DNA from: Altererythrobacter rubellus
GTDB taxonomy: Bacteria > Pseudomonadota > Alphaproteobacteria > Sphingomonadales > Sphingomonadaceae
Direction of reading: 5' to 3'
Length of the DNA stretch: 64,000 bases
Assembly (NCBI RefSeq): GCF_030284385.1
Contig: NZ_CP127221.1
Span: forward strand, 248,001 to 312,000
Part shown: in pieces, positions 8,361-16,263 of the stretch
How the letters are laid out: each line of letters opens with the position of its first letter
Position numbering within the stretch: position 1 is the stretch's first letter
Translations under genes and position numbers: made by a program
The notes under the pieces: model-generated
Database searches by the model: none
Told to the model about the DNA's origin: nothing
What the model saw: the letters and a program-made list of their open reading frames with translations, nothing else

Positions 8361-10376
8361 TTAGCCACGCAAATCTGGCGCGGTTGCTTCTTCCTTCAAC
8401 ATCACAATCGCCTCATCAAGGCTCATCACGCGTTGATGTTTCTCGCCCAGCGTACGGATGGCAACTGTGCCCTCCTCAGCTTCACGCATGCCGACGACAA
8501 GCAGATGCGGAACCTTCGCGAGCGAATGTTCGCGCACCTTGTAGTTGATCTTCTCATTGCGGAAATCGCTTCCCACGCGAATGCCAGCGGCTTCAAGCTT
8601 GGCGACGGCCTGCTTGCCATAATCGTCAGCGTCGGACGTGATCGTCGCGACCACAGCTTGCACCGGTGCAAGCCACACTGGTATGCGCCCGGCATAATGT
8701 TCGATCAGAATGCCGATGAAGCGCTCATATGACCCGAAAATCGCGCGGTGCAGCATGACCGGGCGATGTTTGGCACCATCCTCGCCGATATAGGTTGCAT
8801 CAAGGCGCTCTGGCAGAACGCGGTCAGACTGGATCGTGCCCACCTGCCATGTGCGACCGATTGCATCGGTCAGATGCCATTCGAGCTTGGGCGCGTAGAA
8901 AGCGCCTTCGCCCGGCAATTCCTCCCAGCCATATTCTTCGGTTGCCATGCCCGCTTCGACCACGGCATCGCGCAGCTCTTGCTCCGCCTTGTCCCAATCC
9001 TCATCCGAACCAAAACGTTGTTCAGGCCGCAGCGCGAGCTTGATGTGATAGGTGAAGCCGAAATCCTTGTAGACACCGTCAGCTAGCTCGCAGAAGGCGC
9101 GGACTTCATCGACAATCTGGCTTTCCGTGCAGAAGATATGCGCGTCATCCTGCGTGAACTGGCGCACGCGCATCAAGCCGTGCAGCGCGCCATGGGGTTC
9201 GTTGCGGTGACAGCAACCCATTTCACCCAAGCGGATCGGTAGTTCTTTATAGCTCGTGATACCTTGCTTGAAGACCAGCACATGCGCGGGGCAGTTCATC
9301 GGCTTCAGCGCCATCCAGTCAGCATCGCCGCTGATGATTTCGCCTTCATCCTCAGTGTTCGGAACCTCGTCAGGGATGACGAACATGTTCTCGCGATACT
9401 TGCCCCAGTGGCCCGACTGCTCCCACTGGCGTGCGTCCATAACCTGCGGCGTCTTGATCTCCTGATAGCCGGCTCCGTCCATCTTGCGGCGCATATAGGC
9501 CTCAAGCTCGCGCCAGATCTTGTAGCCATTGGGATGCCAGAAGACGCTCCCGTGGGCCTCTTCCTGCAAGTGGAACAAGTCCATCTCGCGGCCCAGCTTG
9601 CGATGATCGCGCAAGGCGGCTTCTTCCAGCCGATGAAGGTGCGCGTTCAATTGCTTTTTGTTGAGCCAGCCAGTGCCATAGATGCGCGTCAGCTGCGCAT
9701 TGCTTTGATCGCCGCGCCAATAGGCGCCGGCAACACGCATCAGCTTGAAAGCATCGGGATCGAGCTTGCCAGTGCTGGCCAAGTGCGGGCCGCGGCACAT
9801 GTCCAGCCAGGCCCCGTCGCTGCCCGGTTCGCCTGACCAATAGACAGTCAGCTCTTCATTTTCGGGCAGTTCCTTTGCCCACTCCGCCTTGAATGTCTCG
9901 CCTTCGGATACCCATTTGGCGATCAAATCTGCACGCGACCAGACTTCGCGCACCAGCGGCTTGTCCGCCTTGATGATATCGCGCATTCTTTCTTCAATCG
10001 CAGGGAGGTCTTCGCTGCTGAACGGCTCGCGAGAGGCAGGCGCCATTACATCGTAATAGAACCCGTCGTCCGTCGCAGGGCCAAAGGTAATCTGCGTGCC
10101 CGGCCACAATGCCTGCACCGCTTCGGCGAGCACGTGCGCGTAATCATGCCGCGCCAGCTCAAGAGCATCAGCTTCATCTTTTGATGTAATTAGCGCGAGC
10201 TCTGCATCACCGTCAAACGGGCGATTGAGATCACGCACCTCGCCGTCAACGCGGGCCGCCAATGCAGCTTTGGCAAGGCCGGGGCCAATCGCCGCGGCAA
10301 GGTCTGCCGGGGTCGAGCCCGGCTCGACTTCGCGCACTGATCCATCGGGCAGGCTGATCTTCAGAAGTTCGGTCAT
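8361..10376 (-). CDS. thrS: Threonyl-tRNA synthetase
   Basis: Charges tRNA-Thr with threonine. The 671-residue protein has the full bacterial layout: an N-terminal TGS domain (LLKISLPDGSVREVEPGSTPADLAAAIG), the editing domain with the HDYAH motif (around residue 77) and a downstream MCRGPH segment, the class II catalytic core with MNCPAHVLVFK, HRNEPHGALHGLMRVRQFTQDDAHIFC and VMLHRAIFGSYERFIGILIEH, and the anticodon-binding domain (PVQAVVATITSDADDYG to the end). The ATG at 10376 is used; an in-frame TTG directly precedes it. The gene is preceded by about 145 nt of structured leader and a Thr-rich leader ORF, which suggests control by charged tRNA-Thr through attenuation. Confidence 0.97.
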   Translation of the reverse strand: MTELLKISLPDGSVREVEPGSTPADLAAAIGPGLAKAALAARVDGEVRDLNRPFDGDAELALITSKDEADALELARHDYAHVLAEAVQALWPGTQITFGPATDDGFYYDVMAPASREPFSSEDLPAIEERMRDIIKADKPLVREVWSRADLIAKWVSEGETFKAEWAKELPENEELTVYWSGEPGSDGAWLDMCRGPHLASTGKLDPDAFKLMRVAGAYWRGDQSNAQLTRIYGTGWLNKKQLNAHLHRLEEAALRDHRKLGREMDLFHLQEEAHGSVFWHPNGYKIWRELEAYMRRKMDGAGYQEIKTPQVMDARQWEQSGHWGKYRENMFVIPDEVPNTEDEGEIISGDADWMALKPMNCPAHVLVFKQGITSYKELPIRLGEMGCCHRNEPHGALHGLMRVRQFTQDDAHIFCTESQIVDEVRAFCELADGVYKDFGFTYHIKLALRPEQRFGSDEDWDKAEQELRDAVVEAGMATEEYGWEELPGEGAFYAPKLEWHLTDAIGRTWQVGTIQSDRVLPERLDATYIGEDGAKHRPVMLHRAIFGSYERFIGILIEHYAGRIPVWLAPVQAVVATITSDADDYGKQAVAKLEAAGIRVGSDFRNEKINYKVREHSLAKVPHLLVVGMREAEEGTVAIRTLGEKHQRVMSLDEAIVMLKEEATAPDLRG

Positions 10377-10434
10377 CAAATTCGTCCGTCTCGTCTAGGC
10401 GGTGTTTGCAAGCGCCACTGCCACAAGCAAAGGC

Positions 10435-10510
10435 ACACCGAAAGGGCGGTGTCACGTGATTAAGCAAATTTTCGGGAGGCTGACACCCAAGCCACCCGAA
10501 TTCGGGTGGC
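10435..10510 (-). promoter_or_regulatory. Candidate threonine attenuator hairpins upstream of thrS
   Basis: Read on the minus strand behind the Thr leader stop, three structures can form. The first is a perfect 20-nt palindrome at 10491-10510 (arms GCCACCCGAA / TTCGGGTGGC). The second is a candidate terminator stem ACACCG / CGGTGT at 10435-10452 followed by the T-rich GCCTTTGCTTGT. The third pairs GGTGTCA (10481-10487) with TGACACC (10448-10454), which would use up one arm of the terminator stem, as expected of an antiterminator. The pairings are seen in the sequence; their roles are inferred. The T-run after the terminator is weak. Confidence 0.55.
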
Positions 10511-10521
10511 GGGCCTCGCGA

Positions 10522-10593
10522 CTAAACCGCGACCAACCGCCCCCGGATATCCGAGGTGGTAGTTGTGGTGGTGGTAGTCATCAGCTTGGCCAT
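10522..10593 (-). CDS. Threonine leader peptide (thrS attenuator leader, 23 aa)
   Basis: A 24-codon ORF that reads MAKLM, then eight consecutive Thr codons (ACT ACC ACC ACC ACA ACT ACC ACC at 10555-10578), then SDIRGRLVAV and TAG. Translation would stall at the Thr run when Thr-tRNA is short. The ORF ends 11 nt before a 20-nt palindrome and about 145 nt before the thrS start. There is no Shine-Dalgarno before the ATG, but a promoter at 10601-10629 would start transcription at or very near the ATG, giving a leaderless leader peptide as known for trpL of Sinorhizobium. The composition, position and gene downstream agree with ribosome-mediated attenuation. I do not know a described thrS attenuator of this type. 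Confidence 0.7.
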   Translation of the reverse strand: MAKLMTTTTTTTTSDIRGRLVAV

Positions 10594-10600
10594 GACAAGG

Positions 10601-10629
10601 CATATAGGCACGGGTGGTTGCGATGTCAC
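10601..10629 (-). promoter_or_regulatory. Predicted promoter of the thrS leader
   Basis: On the minus strand GTGACA (10624-10629, five of six −35 bases) is followed by a 17-nt spacer and TATATG (10601-10606, four of six −10 bases). Seven bases separate the −10 box from the leader ATG, so transcription should begin at about the A of the ATG. Confidence 0.55.
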
Positions 10630-10747
10630 TACCATCGCTTGCACCACGCAGCTTCGGAAAGCATCCGCTCCATTTTGGAAAGTGAGCTTGCCAAATTTCC
10701 GAATCGATGTAAACCAACCTTTCCATAAAAGAAAGGAAGCTTGACTG

Positions 10748-10927
10748 ATGAAAAATATCTACAAAGGGCTGGCAGGCGCTGCTCTGATCCTCATCGTTGC
10801 GGCAGTCACAAAAAGCATGGGCGTTAGCTCGAACATATCGTTCAGCATCGTCACCGCCATTTCAGGCTTTGCCGCGCTGTGGATCTCTCACGGCGCGAAG
10901 GGAAGCGGCAATCGGTGCGCGCAATGA
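10748..10927 (+). CDS. Small membrane protein (59 aa)
   Basis: The ORF begins MKNIYKGLAGAALILIVAAV and has two hydrophobic segments, residues ~8-20 and ~29-46 (NISFSIVTAISGFAALWI), so a two-helix inner-membrane protein is likely. GAAAGGAAG lies 8-10 nt before the ATG. Its stop overlaps the start of the next gene as ATGA (10924-10927), which implies translational coupling. It is the first gene of a three-gene unit with a larger membrane protein and an XRE-type regulator. I do not recognise a family; the conserved-looking unit structure supports that it is real. Confidence 0.65.
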   Translation: MKNIYKGLAGAALILIVAAVTKSMGVSSNISFSIVTAISGFAALWISHGAKGSGNRCAQ

Positions 10928-11526
10928 CTTCAGATTCGCCTTCCTCTACTACCAAACTGTGTCTTGGCGCTGCCGCATCGTCTTTAATTGGCGCGCTCGC
11001 GCTGATGTTTGTGTGGAAGTCTGACGCGATCAACACGACGACAGCATATGTGCTCGCCACAATCCCGGTCAGCCTGATGGTGTTTGCCTTTGTCAAAGGT
11101 CTGTCGCTTTCGAAAGATAACAGCCTTGCCACGCATCGTTATCTGCTGCGTATGGCGCTGACCATGGCGTTCTATCTGATCACGCTAATGCTGGCGGAAC
11201 ACTTTATTGACGGGCGCGGCCTGACCGGACCGGTGGCAGCGCTCCTCGCGTTCCTTCCGGGCCTCTCCTTTGCCGGCGTTGTCTGGGTCTTTGGCGGGCT
11301 CATCATGGAGGAGAAAGACGAGTTCTTCCGCATGCTTTATGTGCGGCAGGGTCTGATCGCGACGGGTATTTCCTTCACGCTCGCGGCGATCTGGGGTTTC
11401 CTGGAAACCTACAGTATCGTTGAACCCGTGGCCGCATTCTGGTGGCCCACGATCTGGTGCCTTGGACTGGGTGTTGGCGCGATCTTCAACAAGATCAAAT
11501 ACGGCACCTACGGAGAGATCCGGTGA
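10924..11526 (+). CDS. Multi-pass membrane protein of unknown function
   Basis: From the ATG at 10924 the protein has 200 residues and about five to six predicted membrane helices (for example LCLGAAASSLIGALALMFVW, TTAYVLATIPVSLMVFAFV, LLRMALTMAFYLITLMLAEHF, GPVAALLAFLPGLSFAGVVWVFGGLI, and two near the C-terminus). The cytoplasmic loop EEKDEFFRMLYVRQGLIATG is a recurring feature of small sphingomonad and other bacterial membrane proteins coded next to a short HTH gene; their function is not known to me. It overlaps the small gene upstream by four bases and the XRE gene downstream by four bases (GTGA), so all three are probably made from one mRNA. An upstream in-frame start at 10879 would overlap the first gene and is less likely. 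Confidence 0.8.
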   Translation: MTSDSPSSTTKLCLGAAASSLIGALALMFVWKSDAINTTTAYVLATIPVSLMVFAFVKGLSLSKDNSLATHRYLLRMALTMAFYLITLMLAEHFIDGRGLTGPVAALLAFLPGLSFAGVVWVFGGLIMEEKDEFFRMLYVRQGLIATGISFTLAAIWGFLETYSIVEPVAAFWWPTIWCLGLGVGAIFNKIKYGTYGEIR

Positions 11527-11714
11527 ACAATCGCCTCAAGGTCCTCCGAGCAGAACGTGACTGGAGCCAGCAGGATCTGGCCGACCGGCTGGAAGTCAGC
11601 CGCCAGTCAGTCAATGCGATCGAAAAGGGGCGCTATGATCCGTCATTGCCACTCGCCTTCAAGATCGCCGATGTCTTCGATCTCGCGATCGAGGAAATCT
11701 TCAACCGCGACTAG
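11523..11714 (+). CDS. XRE-family helix-turn-helix regulator (63 aa)
   Basis: A minimal DNA-binding protein made of a single HTH_3/Cro-C1 domain: NNRLKVLRAERDWSQQDLAD, then RLEVSRQSVNAIEKGRYDPSLPLAFKIADVFDLAIEEIF. The recognition helix lies around SRQSVNAIEKGRY. It uses a GTG start that overlaps the stop of the membrane-protein gene (GTGA, 11523-11526) with GGAG a few bases upstream. Such short regulators (YgzD/YozG-like in Gram-positives) often accompany a membrane protein gene. An autoregulatory role for this operon is likely, but no operator could be identified by eye. Confidence 0.88.
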   Translation: MNNRLKVLRAERDWSQQDLADRLEVSRQSVNAIEKGRYDPSLPLAFKIADVFDLAIEEIFNRD

Positions 11715-11738
11715 CTCCTACCCACAAGGCAGACGAAG

Positions 11739-13418
11739 CTAGATCGTGAGTTCGCGGGAGCCGGCGGAAGCGACAATCCGCTTGGTTCCCGCGATACGCG
11801 TGGAACGCTGGCGAATGCCCGCCATGAAACGAAATTCTGCGCTTGCGCTTTCCGGCGTCAACTCGACCACCATATAGCCGCGCCGCGATGTATCAGCGTA
11901 TTTAAGCGCAGGATTGTGGTTGACGATTGCGCGGGACAGATCCTGTGGCGGGATCGCTCCCAGATAACTTTCGAGCCCCGGGGACGTAACGCCGGGCGTG
12001 GCAAATTCCACCCCGACTTTCTGGCCTGAATGCGCCAGATCAAAGCCCCACGCATTATGTGTATCACCGGCAAGCGAGATCAGATTTGCATCTGCTGCAA
12101 GCGAGGCTTCAAACACCCGTGCCCGCGCCGCGGGATAGCCATCCCACGCATCCATATTGGCGGGCAGGCCCGCATTCCCGGCCAAAGTGCTGGCTTGCAC
12201 GCGCCGGCGGATGAATTCGGGCGCATTGGGCGGAACCGCTTCGGCCAATCGCGGCGCGGTGAAGAGCTCACCCATCAACACCTGCTGTACCAGCACTTGC
12301 CATTGCGTGCCGCCCGTGCGGGACGACTTCAATCGATCTGCCAGCCAGGCCTGCTGCGCCGCGCCAAGAAGTTCGCGTGACTCCTCACGATAAGCCCCTT
12401 CGCGGAACGCTGTCAGCGCCGCGCCGATCTCCTCAGGTGTGCGTTTGCCCTGGATAACATCGCCGATATTGAATTGTTCCTCGCGCCCTTCCAGCCGCGT
12501 ATCGAGTCTTAGCAAAGTCGCCAGATCGCCCACCTGATATTCAGCATAGGGATCATCCGAGACCGGCAACCATTCACGATAGGCGCGCTTGGCGGCGGCC
12601 TTGCGCACATCCCAGCTGCCTTCTGTTTCAGGCTGATGGTTCTGCGCCCCATTTTTCCAGCTGTCATTCGCCGACTCGTGATCGTCCCATACCGCAATCA
12701 TTGGCAGCAGCTGGTGGATACGGCGCAAATCGGGATCGCTGCGATAGGTCGCATAACGCAGGCGATAGTATGCCAGAGCAACGATCTCTTCGCTTGGGAA
12801 CAACACGCGCTCGACAACCGCTTCGCGCTCTGACGGATAGGATCCGGCATTATATTCGTAAATATAGTCACCCAGATGAAGCGCGATGTCGACATCATTG
12901 GCTTCGGCGGCATGGGCATAGGCGTTGAAATAGCCGAAACCGTAGTTGGAGCAGCTGAATACCGCCATGCGAAAGCGCGGCACGGCGCCCTCAGGCAAAC
13001 TGCGCGTGCGGCCCACTTCAGATTGCGATCCATCTGGTGCGGTAAAGCGATAATAGTACCATTGGCCCGGCGTCAGGCCATTGGCCCATGTCTTCACACA
13101 CCAGTCTCGCGATGGAGTAGCGATCACGCTGCCGGCAGATACAATCTGCGCGAAATCCAGACTCTGGCTGACTTCCCATTCAAGTGTGGTGTCTTGTTTA
13201 GCCACAAATCGGCTCCACAGCATGACACGGGTCTGGCCCGGTTCTCCGCTTGCCACACCATGGGTGAACCCAGTGCCAAAGCCACGCGCAATCGCAGGCG
13301 TGCTAACACTGGCGGCGGCAAGTCCGCCAAGCTTGAACAGGTTGCGGCGGGACAGTGCGACGGGCCCAGCGGGCGCGGGCGCGGTGTCAGCGAGTGGGTC
13401 GTTCTTGAACATGGTCAT
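11739..13418 (-). CDS. PhoD-like alkaline phosphatase / phosphodiesterase (Tat-exported)
   Basis: A 559-residue secreted metallophosphoesterase of the PhoD family, which hydrolyses phosphomono- and diesters with Fe and Ca cofactors. A twin-arginine signal is visible (LSRRNLFKLGGLAAASVSTPAIA, residues ~23-45). The N-terminal PhoD domain starts at FTHGVASGEPGQTRVMLWSRF, and metal-binding motifs of the catalytic domain include FRMAVFSCSNYGFGYFNAY, IALHLGDYIYEY, AVWDDHESANDSWKNGAQNH and LAGDTHNAWGFDL. All expected ligand motifs are present. It is convergent with the XRE operon, whose last gene ends 25 nt away. No PHO box was identified upstream. Confidence 0.92.
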   Translation of the reverse strand: MTMFKNDPLADTAPAPAGPVALSRRNLFKLGGLAAASVSTPAIARGFGTGFTHGVASGEPGQTRVMLWSRFVAKQDTTLEWEVSQSLDFAQIVSAGSVIATPSRDWCVKTWANGLTPGQWYYYRFTAPDGSQSEVGRTRSLPEGAVPRFRMAVFSCSNYGFGYFNAYAHAAEANDVDIALHLGDYIYEYNAGSYPSEREAVVERVLFPSEEIVALAYYRLRYATYRSDPDLRRIHQLLPMIAVWDDHESANDSWKNGAQNHQPETEGSWDVRKAAAKRAYREWLPVSDDPYAEYQVGDLATLLRLDTRLEGREEQFNIGDVIQGKRTPEEIGAALTAFREGAYREESRELLGAAQQAWLADRLKSSRTGGTQWQVLVQQVLMGELFTAPRLAEAVPPNAPEFIRRRVQASTLAGNAGLPANMDAWDGYPAARARVFEASLAADANLISLAGDTHNAWGFDLAHSGQKVGVEFATPGVTSPGLESYLGAIPPQDLSRAIVNHNPALKYADTSRRGYMVVELTPESASAEFRFMAGIRQRSTRIAGTKRIVASAGSRELTI

Positions 13419-13512
13419 GGCCTAAGCTGCGCTTGTCTCAGCAAAATGACAAGATGATTGATGTGGGCAGACACTTGCACTGGTGATACTTGCGCGGGCA
13501 TGAAGCAGCGCC

Positions 13513-14247
13513 ATGAGCGATGTGCAATTTCATGAAATGGCGGACGGACAGCGGATCGCCTATCGTTACGCTGAAGGCAAAGGGCCGGCGCTGGTCTTTC
13601 TGCCCGGCTATATGTCCGACATGGATGGCGGCAAGGCGACCTCGATCTTTGCCGCCGCACAAGAAGAGCGGCGCGCCTGCCTGCTGCTCGATTATTCGGG
13701 CTGCGGGCAATCATCGGGGGAATTCGCTGACGGATCGCTCAGCATATGGCGCGATGATGTTCTCGCATTGATCGATGCCTGCATTGACGGTCAAGTTGTC
13801 ATCATTGGCTCGTCGATGGGCGGTTGGCTGATGTTGCTGGTGGCAGAAGCGCTGGGGAATCGACTGGCCGGAGTGGTCGGCATTGCCGCTGCACCGGACT
13901 TTGCCGATTGGGGCTATTCAGACGACCAGAAGTCGCAGCTCGCGTCTGGCGTGACGATCTATGAAGACAATCTTTACGGCCCGGAACCAACGCCAACCCA
14001 TGCGAAGTTCTGGCAGGATGCAATGACGCATATCCGCTTGACCGGACCGATCGACATCGCCGCGCCCGTGCGCCTGCTTCATGGCCAATGCGATGCAGAC
14101 GTGCCGTGGCAAGTAAGTATGCAGCTGGCTGAAAGACTTCGTTCGGACGATATACAGATTGCCTTGGTCAAAGACGGCGATCACCGCCTGTCGCGAGAGC
14201 AGGATATTGCCTTGCTGCACCGCCAGGTGTGGAGCCTTCTGGATTAG
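13513..14247 (+). CDS. Alpha/beta hydrolase
   Basis: A 244-residue cytoplasmic hydrolase of the esterase/lipase fold. The nucleophile elbow is GSSMGGW with Ser101, the oxyanion strand is PALVFLPGYMSDMDG, and the acid and base are probably in the LLHGQCDADVPW loop (Asp) and the late GDHRLS motif (His). The short N-terminus and the motif layout match the palmitoyl thioesterase ABHD10-like group, but the substrate is unknown. It is divergent from the PhoD gene and is followed after 9 nt by a TPR gene and then a luciferase-like monooxygenase, forming a probable three-gene operon. Confidence 0.87.
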   Translation: MSDVQFHEMADGQRIAYRYAEGKGPALVFLPGYMSDMDGGKATSIFAAAQEERRACLLLDYSGCGQSSGEFADGSLSIWRDDVLALIDACIDGQVVIIGSSMGGWLMLLVAEALGNRLAGVVGIAAAPDFADWGYSDDQKSQLASGVTIYEDNLYGPEPTPTHAKFWQDAMTHIRLTGPIDIAAPVRLLHGQCDADVPWQVSMQLAERLRSDDIQIALVKDGDHRLSREQDIALLHRQVWSLLD

Positions 14248-14256
14248 GGACGCCAA

Positions 14257-15096
14257 ATGTTTTTGACTGCCACTTTGCTACCTTTGATGCTTCAGGCCGG
14301 GCTCGATCCAACCCGAGGCGGTGTGCCTGACTACTCGGCCGACATACAGGACCGCCCTCCGCGCGAACTTTCGATCATCGACGCGCCGCAACCCATGAGC
14401 TGGCTGGCCCAGTGTCTCGATCAACTGGAAGATGAGCCCACGCGTGCGCACGTACAGGCGCAGATCCGCCGCGATACAACCAATGGGGAAGACCGCGTAT
14501 TAGCTAACCACTGTCTTGGTCTGGCTTCCACCGAACTGGGCCGTTGGGAAGAAGCCCGTGCAGCCTTTACCGCCGCGCGGCAAGAAACACCTGCGGAGGA
14601 AACCCGCTTGCGCGCGCGTTTTGGTGCTATGGCTGGAAATGCCGCGCTTGTGACCGGTGATCTGCCCGGCGCATTGGCGCTGCTCGATGCGGCCCGGGCG
14701 GATGCCCTGGCGGCGCAGGCTGGCGGGATGCCGGGCTTGATCGCGCTCGACAGCGCCCGTGTGCTGGTAGGGCTCGAACAATTGGACGCAGCCGAAGCAG
14801 CCTTGGCTGAAGCGCGCATGTTTCAACCAGATGATGCCGAGACGCGTCTGCTTTCAGCCACACTGCTTCGGCGAATGGGGAAGCTCGCCGATGCACAAGA
14901 GCAAGTCGAAGAGGCAGCGCGGCTCGATCCGACAGCGCCTGCGATCGGGCTGGAGGCTGGAGTTATTGCAATTCTGGATGGCCGCGAAGAGGCCGCGCGA
15001 AGCAGTTGGCAATCGGTCATTGATTTGTCGCCGGGAACCGAGTTCGCAACAAGCGCGCAGAGCTATCTCGATCAACTGGGGCCGACCGAACAATGA
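14257..15096 (+). CDS. Tetratricopeptide-repeat protein, probably exported
   Basis: A 279-residue protein whose first ~15 residues (MFLTATLLPLMLQAGLD) resemble a short signal sequence. From about residue 85 it has several TPR-like helix pairs rich in Ala, Leu and Glu (LGLASTELGRWEEARAAFTA, LAAQAGGMPGLIALDSARVLVGLEQLDAAEAALAEA, LLSATLLRRMGKLADAQEQVEEAARLDPTAP). TPR proteins act as docking scaffolds; the partner is not known. It follows the hydrolase gene by 9 nt, and its stop overlaps the next start as ATGA (15093-15096), so it is co-translated with the flavin-dependent oxidoreductase. Confidence 0.8.
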   Translation: MFLTATLLPLMLQAGLDPTRGGVPDYSADIQDRPPRELSIIDAPQPMSWLAQCLDQLEDEPTRAHVQAQIRRDTTNGEDRVLANHCLGLASTELGRWEEARAAFTAARQETPAEETRLRARFGAMAGNAALVTGDLPGALALLDAARADALAAQAGGMPGLIALDSARVLVGLEQLDAAEAALAEARMFQPDDAETRLLSATLLRRMGKLADAQEQVEEAARLDPTAPAIGLEAGVIAILDGREEAARSSWQSVIDLSPGTEFATSAQSYLDQLGPTEQ

Positions 15097-16076
15097 CTAG
15101 ACTTTCTGTTCTGGACCTTGTGCCGGTGCGCGAAGGCGGAAACGTAAGCGAAGCGCTGAACGATGCGACCGAGCTGGCCAGGTCTGCCGAACAATATGGC
15201 TATGACCGTTTCTGGGTCGCTGAACATCACGCGATGGAAGGGATTGCTGGCGGGGCCACATCAGTGGTGCTGGCGCATATCGGCAATGCCACCAGTCATA
15301 TCCGTATCGGTTCGGGCGGAATCATGCTGCCAAATCACACGCCATTTCAGATCGCTGAGCAATTCGGCACGCTGGACGCGCTGTTTCCCGGACGCATTGA
15401 TTTGGGGCTAGGGCGCGCGCCCGGTGCCGGACCAGAATTGCAACGCGCACTGCGCAAAAACCTGCATCAGGCAGCCGAAATGTTTCCGCAAGACGTGATG
15501 GAGTTGCGGGCGCTGATCACGGGCGATGTCGAGTTGCCGATCCATGCAACGCCCGGACGCGGAGCCCAGATCGAATTCTGGATGCTCGGATCAAGCCTGT
15601 TCGGGGCGCAGCTCGCCGCGCAATTGGGCATGCCCTATGCCTTTGCGGCGCATTTCGCGCCAGACCATCTGGATGCAGCGTTGGCGCTTTATCGCCGCGA
15701 CTTTCAGCCATCCGAGCAGTTCGCCCAGCCGCATGTCATGGTCGCGATGAATGTGTTTGCGGCCGACACCGAAGACGAAGCACAGCTGCTCGCCTCCAGC
15801 CAGCAACAAAGTTTCGTCCGTCTGCGCAGTGGCAACCCAGGCAAGTTGCCGCCACCAATTGCGGATTACAGCAGCACTCTGCCCGCGCCTGCACAGGCGA
15901 TGCTGGCGCATCTGAGCCAGGCAGCCGCCGTAGGGACTCCGGCCCAAATCAAAGATAGTATCTCGGCCTTTGTCGACCGGACGCAAGCCGATGAAATCAT
16001 CGTATGCGGTGCGACATATGATCCCGAGGCTCGCGTGCGGTCGCTTGATCTCACCATGCAGGCCGTGAACGGATAA
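15093..16076 (+). CDS. LLM-class flavin-dependent oxidoreductase (luciferase-like monooxygenase)
   Basis: A 327-residue member of the bacterial luciferase-like family, MsnO8/YhbW type, expected to use reduced FMN. The family start LSVLDLVPVREGGNVSEALND is present, with YDRFWVAEHHAMEGIAGGATSVVLAHI, RIGSGGIMLPNHTPFQIAEQFGTLDALFPGRIDLGLGRAPG and the C-terminal GTPAQIKDSISAFVDRTQADEIIV region. The substrate cannot be read from sequence. The start overlaps the TPR stop by four bases. A 187-nt gap to the glutamate dehydrogenase gene follows, enough for that gene's own promoter. Confidence 0.92.
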   Translation: MTRLSVLDLVPVREGGNVSEALNDATELARSAEQYGYDRFWVAEHHAMEGIAGGATSVVLAHIGNATSHIRIGSGGIMLPNHTPFQIAEQFGTLDALFPGRIDLGLGRAPGAGPELQRALRKNLHQAAEMFPQDVMELRALITGDVELPIHATPGRGAQIEFWMLGSSLFGAQLAAQLGMPYAFAAHFAPDHLDAALALYRRDFQPSEQFAQPHVMVAMNVFAADTEDEAQLLASSQQQSFVRLRSGNPGKLPPPIADYSSTLPAPAQAMLAHLSQAAAVGTPAQIKDSISAFVDRTQADEIIVCGATYDPEARVRSLDLTMQAVNG

Positions 16077-16263
16077 GCCTCGCGCATAATTCCGTAGCGG
16101 AAAAACTGTGCGTGGCGCAAAATTCTAATGTAAAGCCGTGTCTGCACTTGCGGCTTTGAAATGTGAACGTTTCTTCGCTTGCGGGGGCGCAGTGACAAGC
16201 CTAACGGCGCATCATTGATAAACGCGAACAATAGAAAATAGCGCGTGCAGGGAAAGCAGGACT

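Noticed and set aside
10460-10726. Alternative minus-strand frame over the thrS leader with a His/Tyr-rich DYHHHNYH stretch, which might look like a histidine leader
   Set aside because: That frame runs through the palindrome without stopping near it and the downstream gene is thrS; the Thr frame has the stop 11 nt before the hairpin and a promoter-matched ATG.
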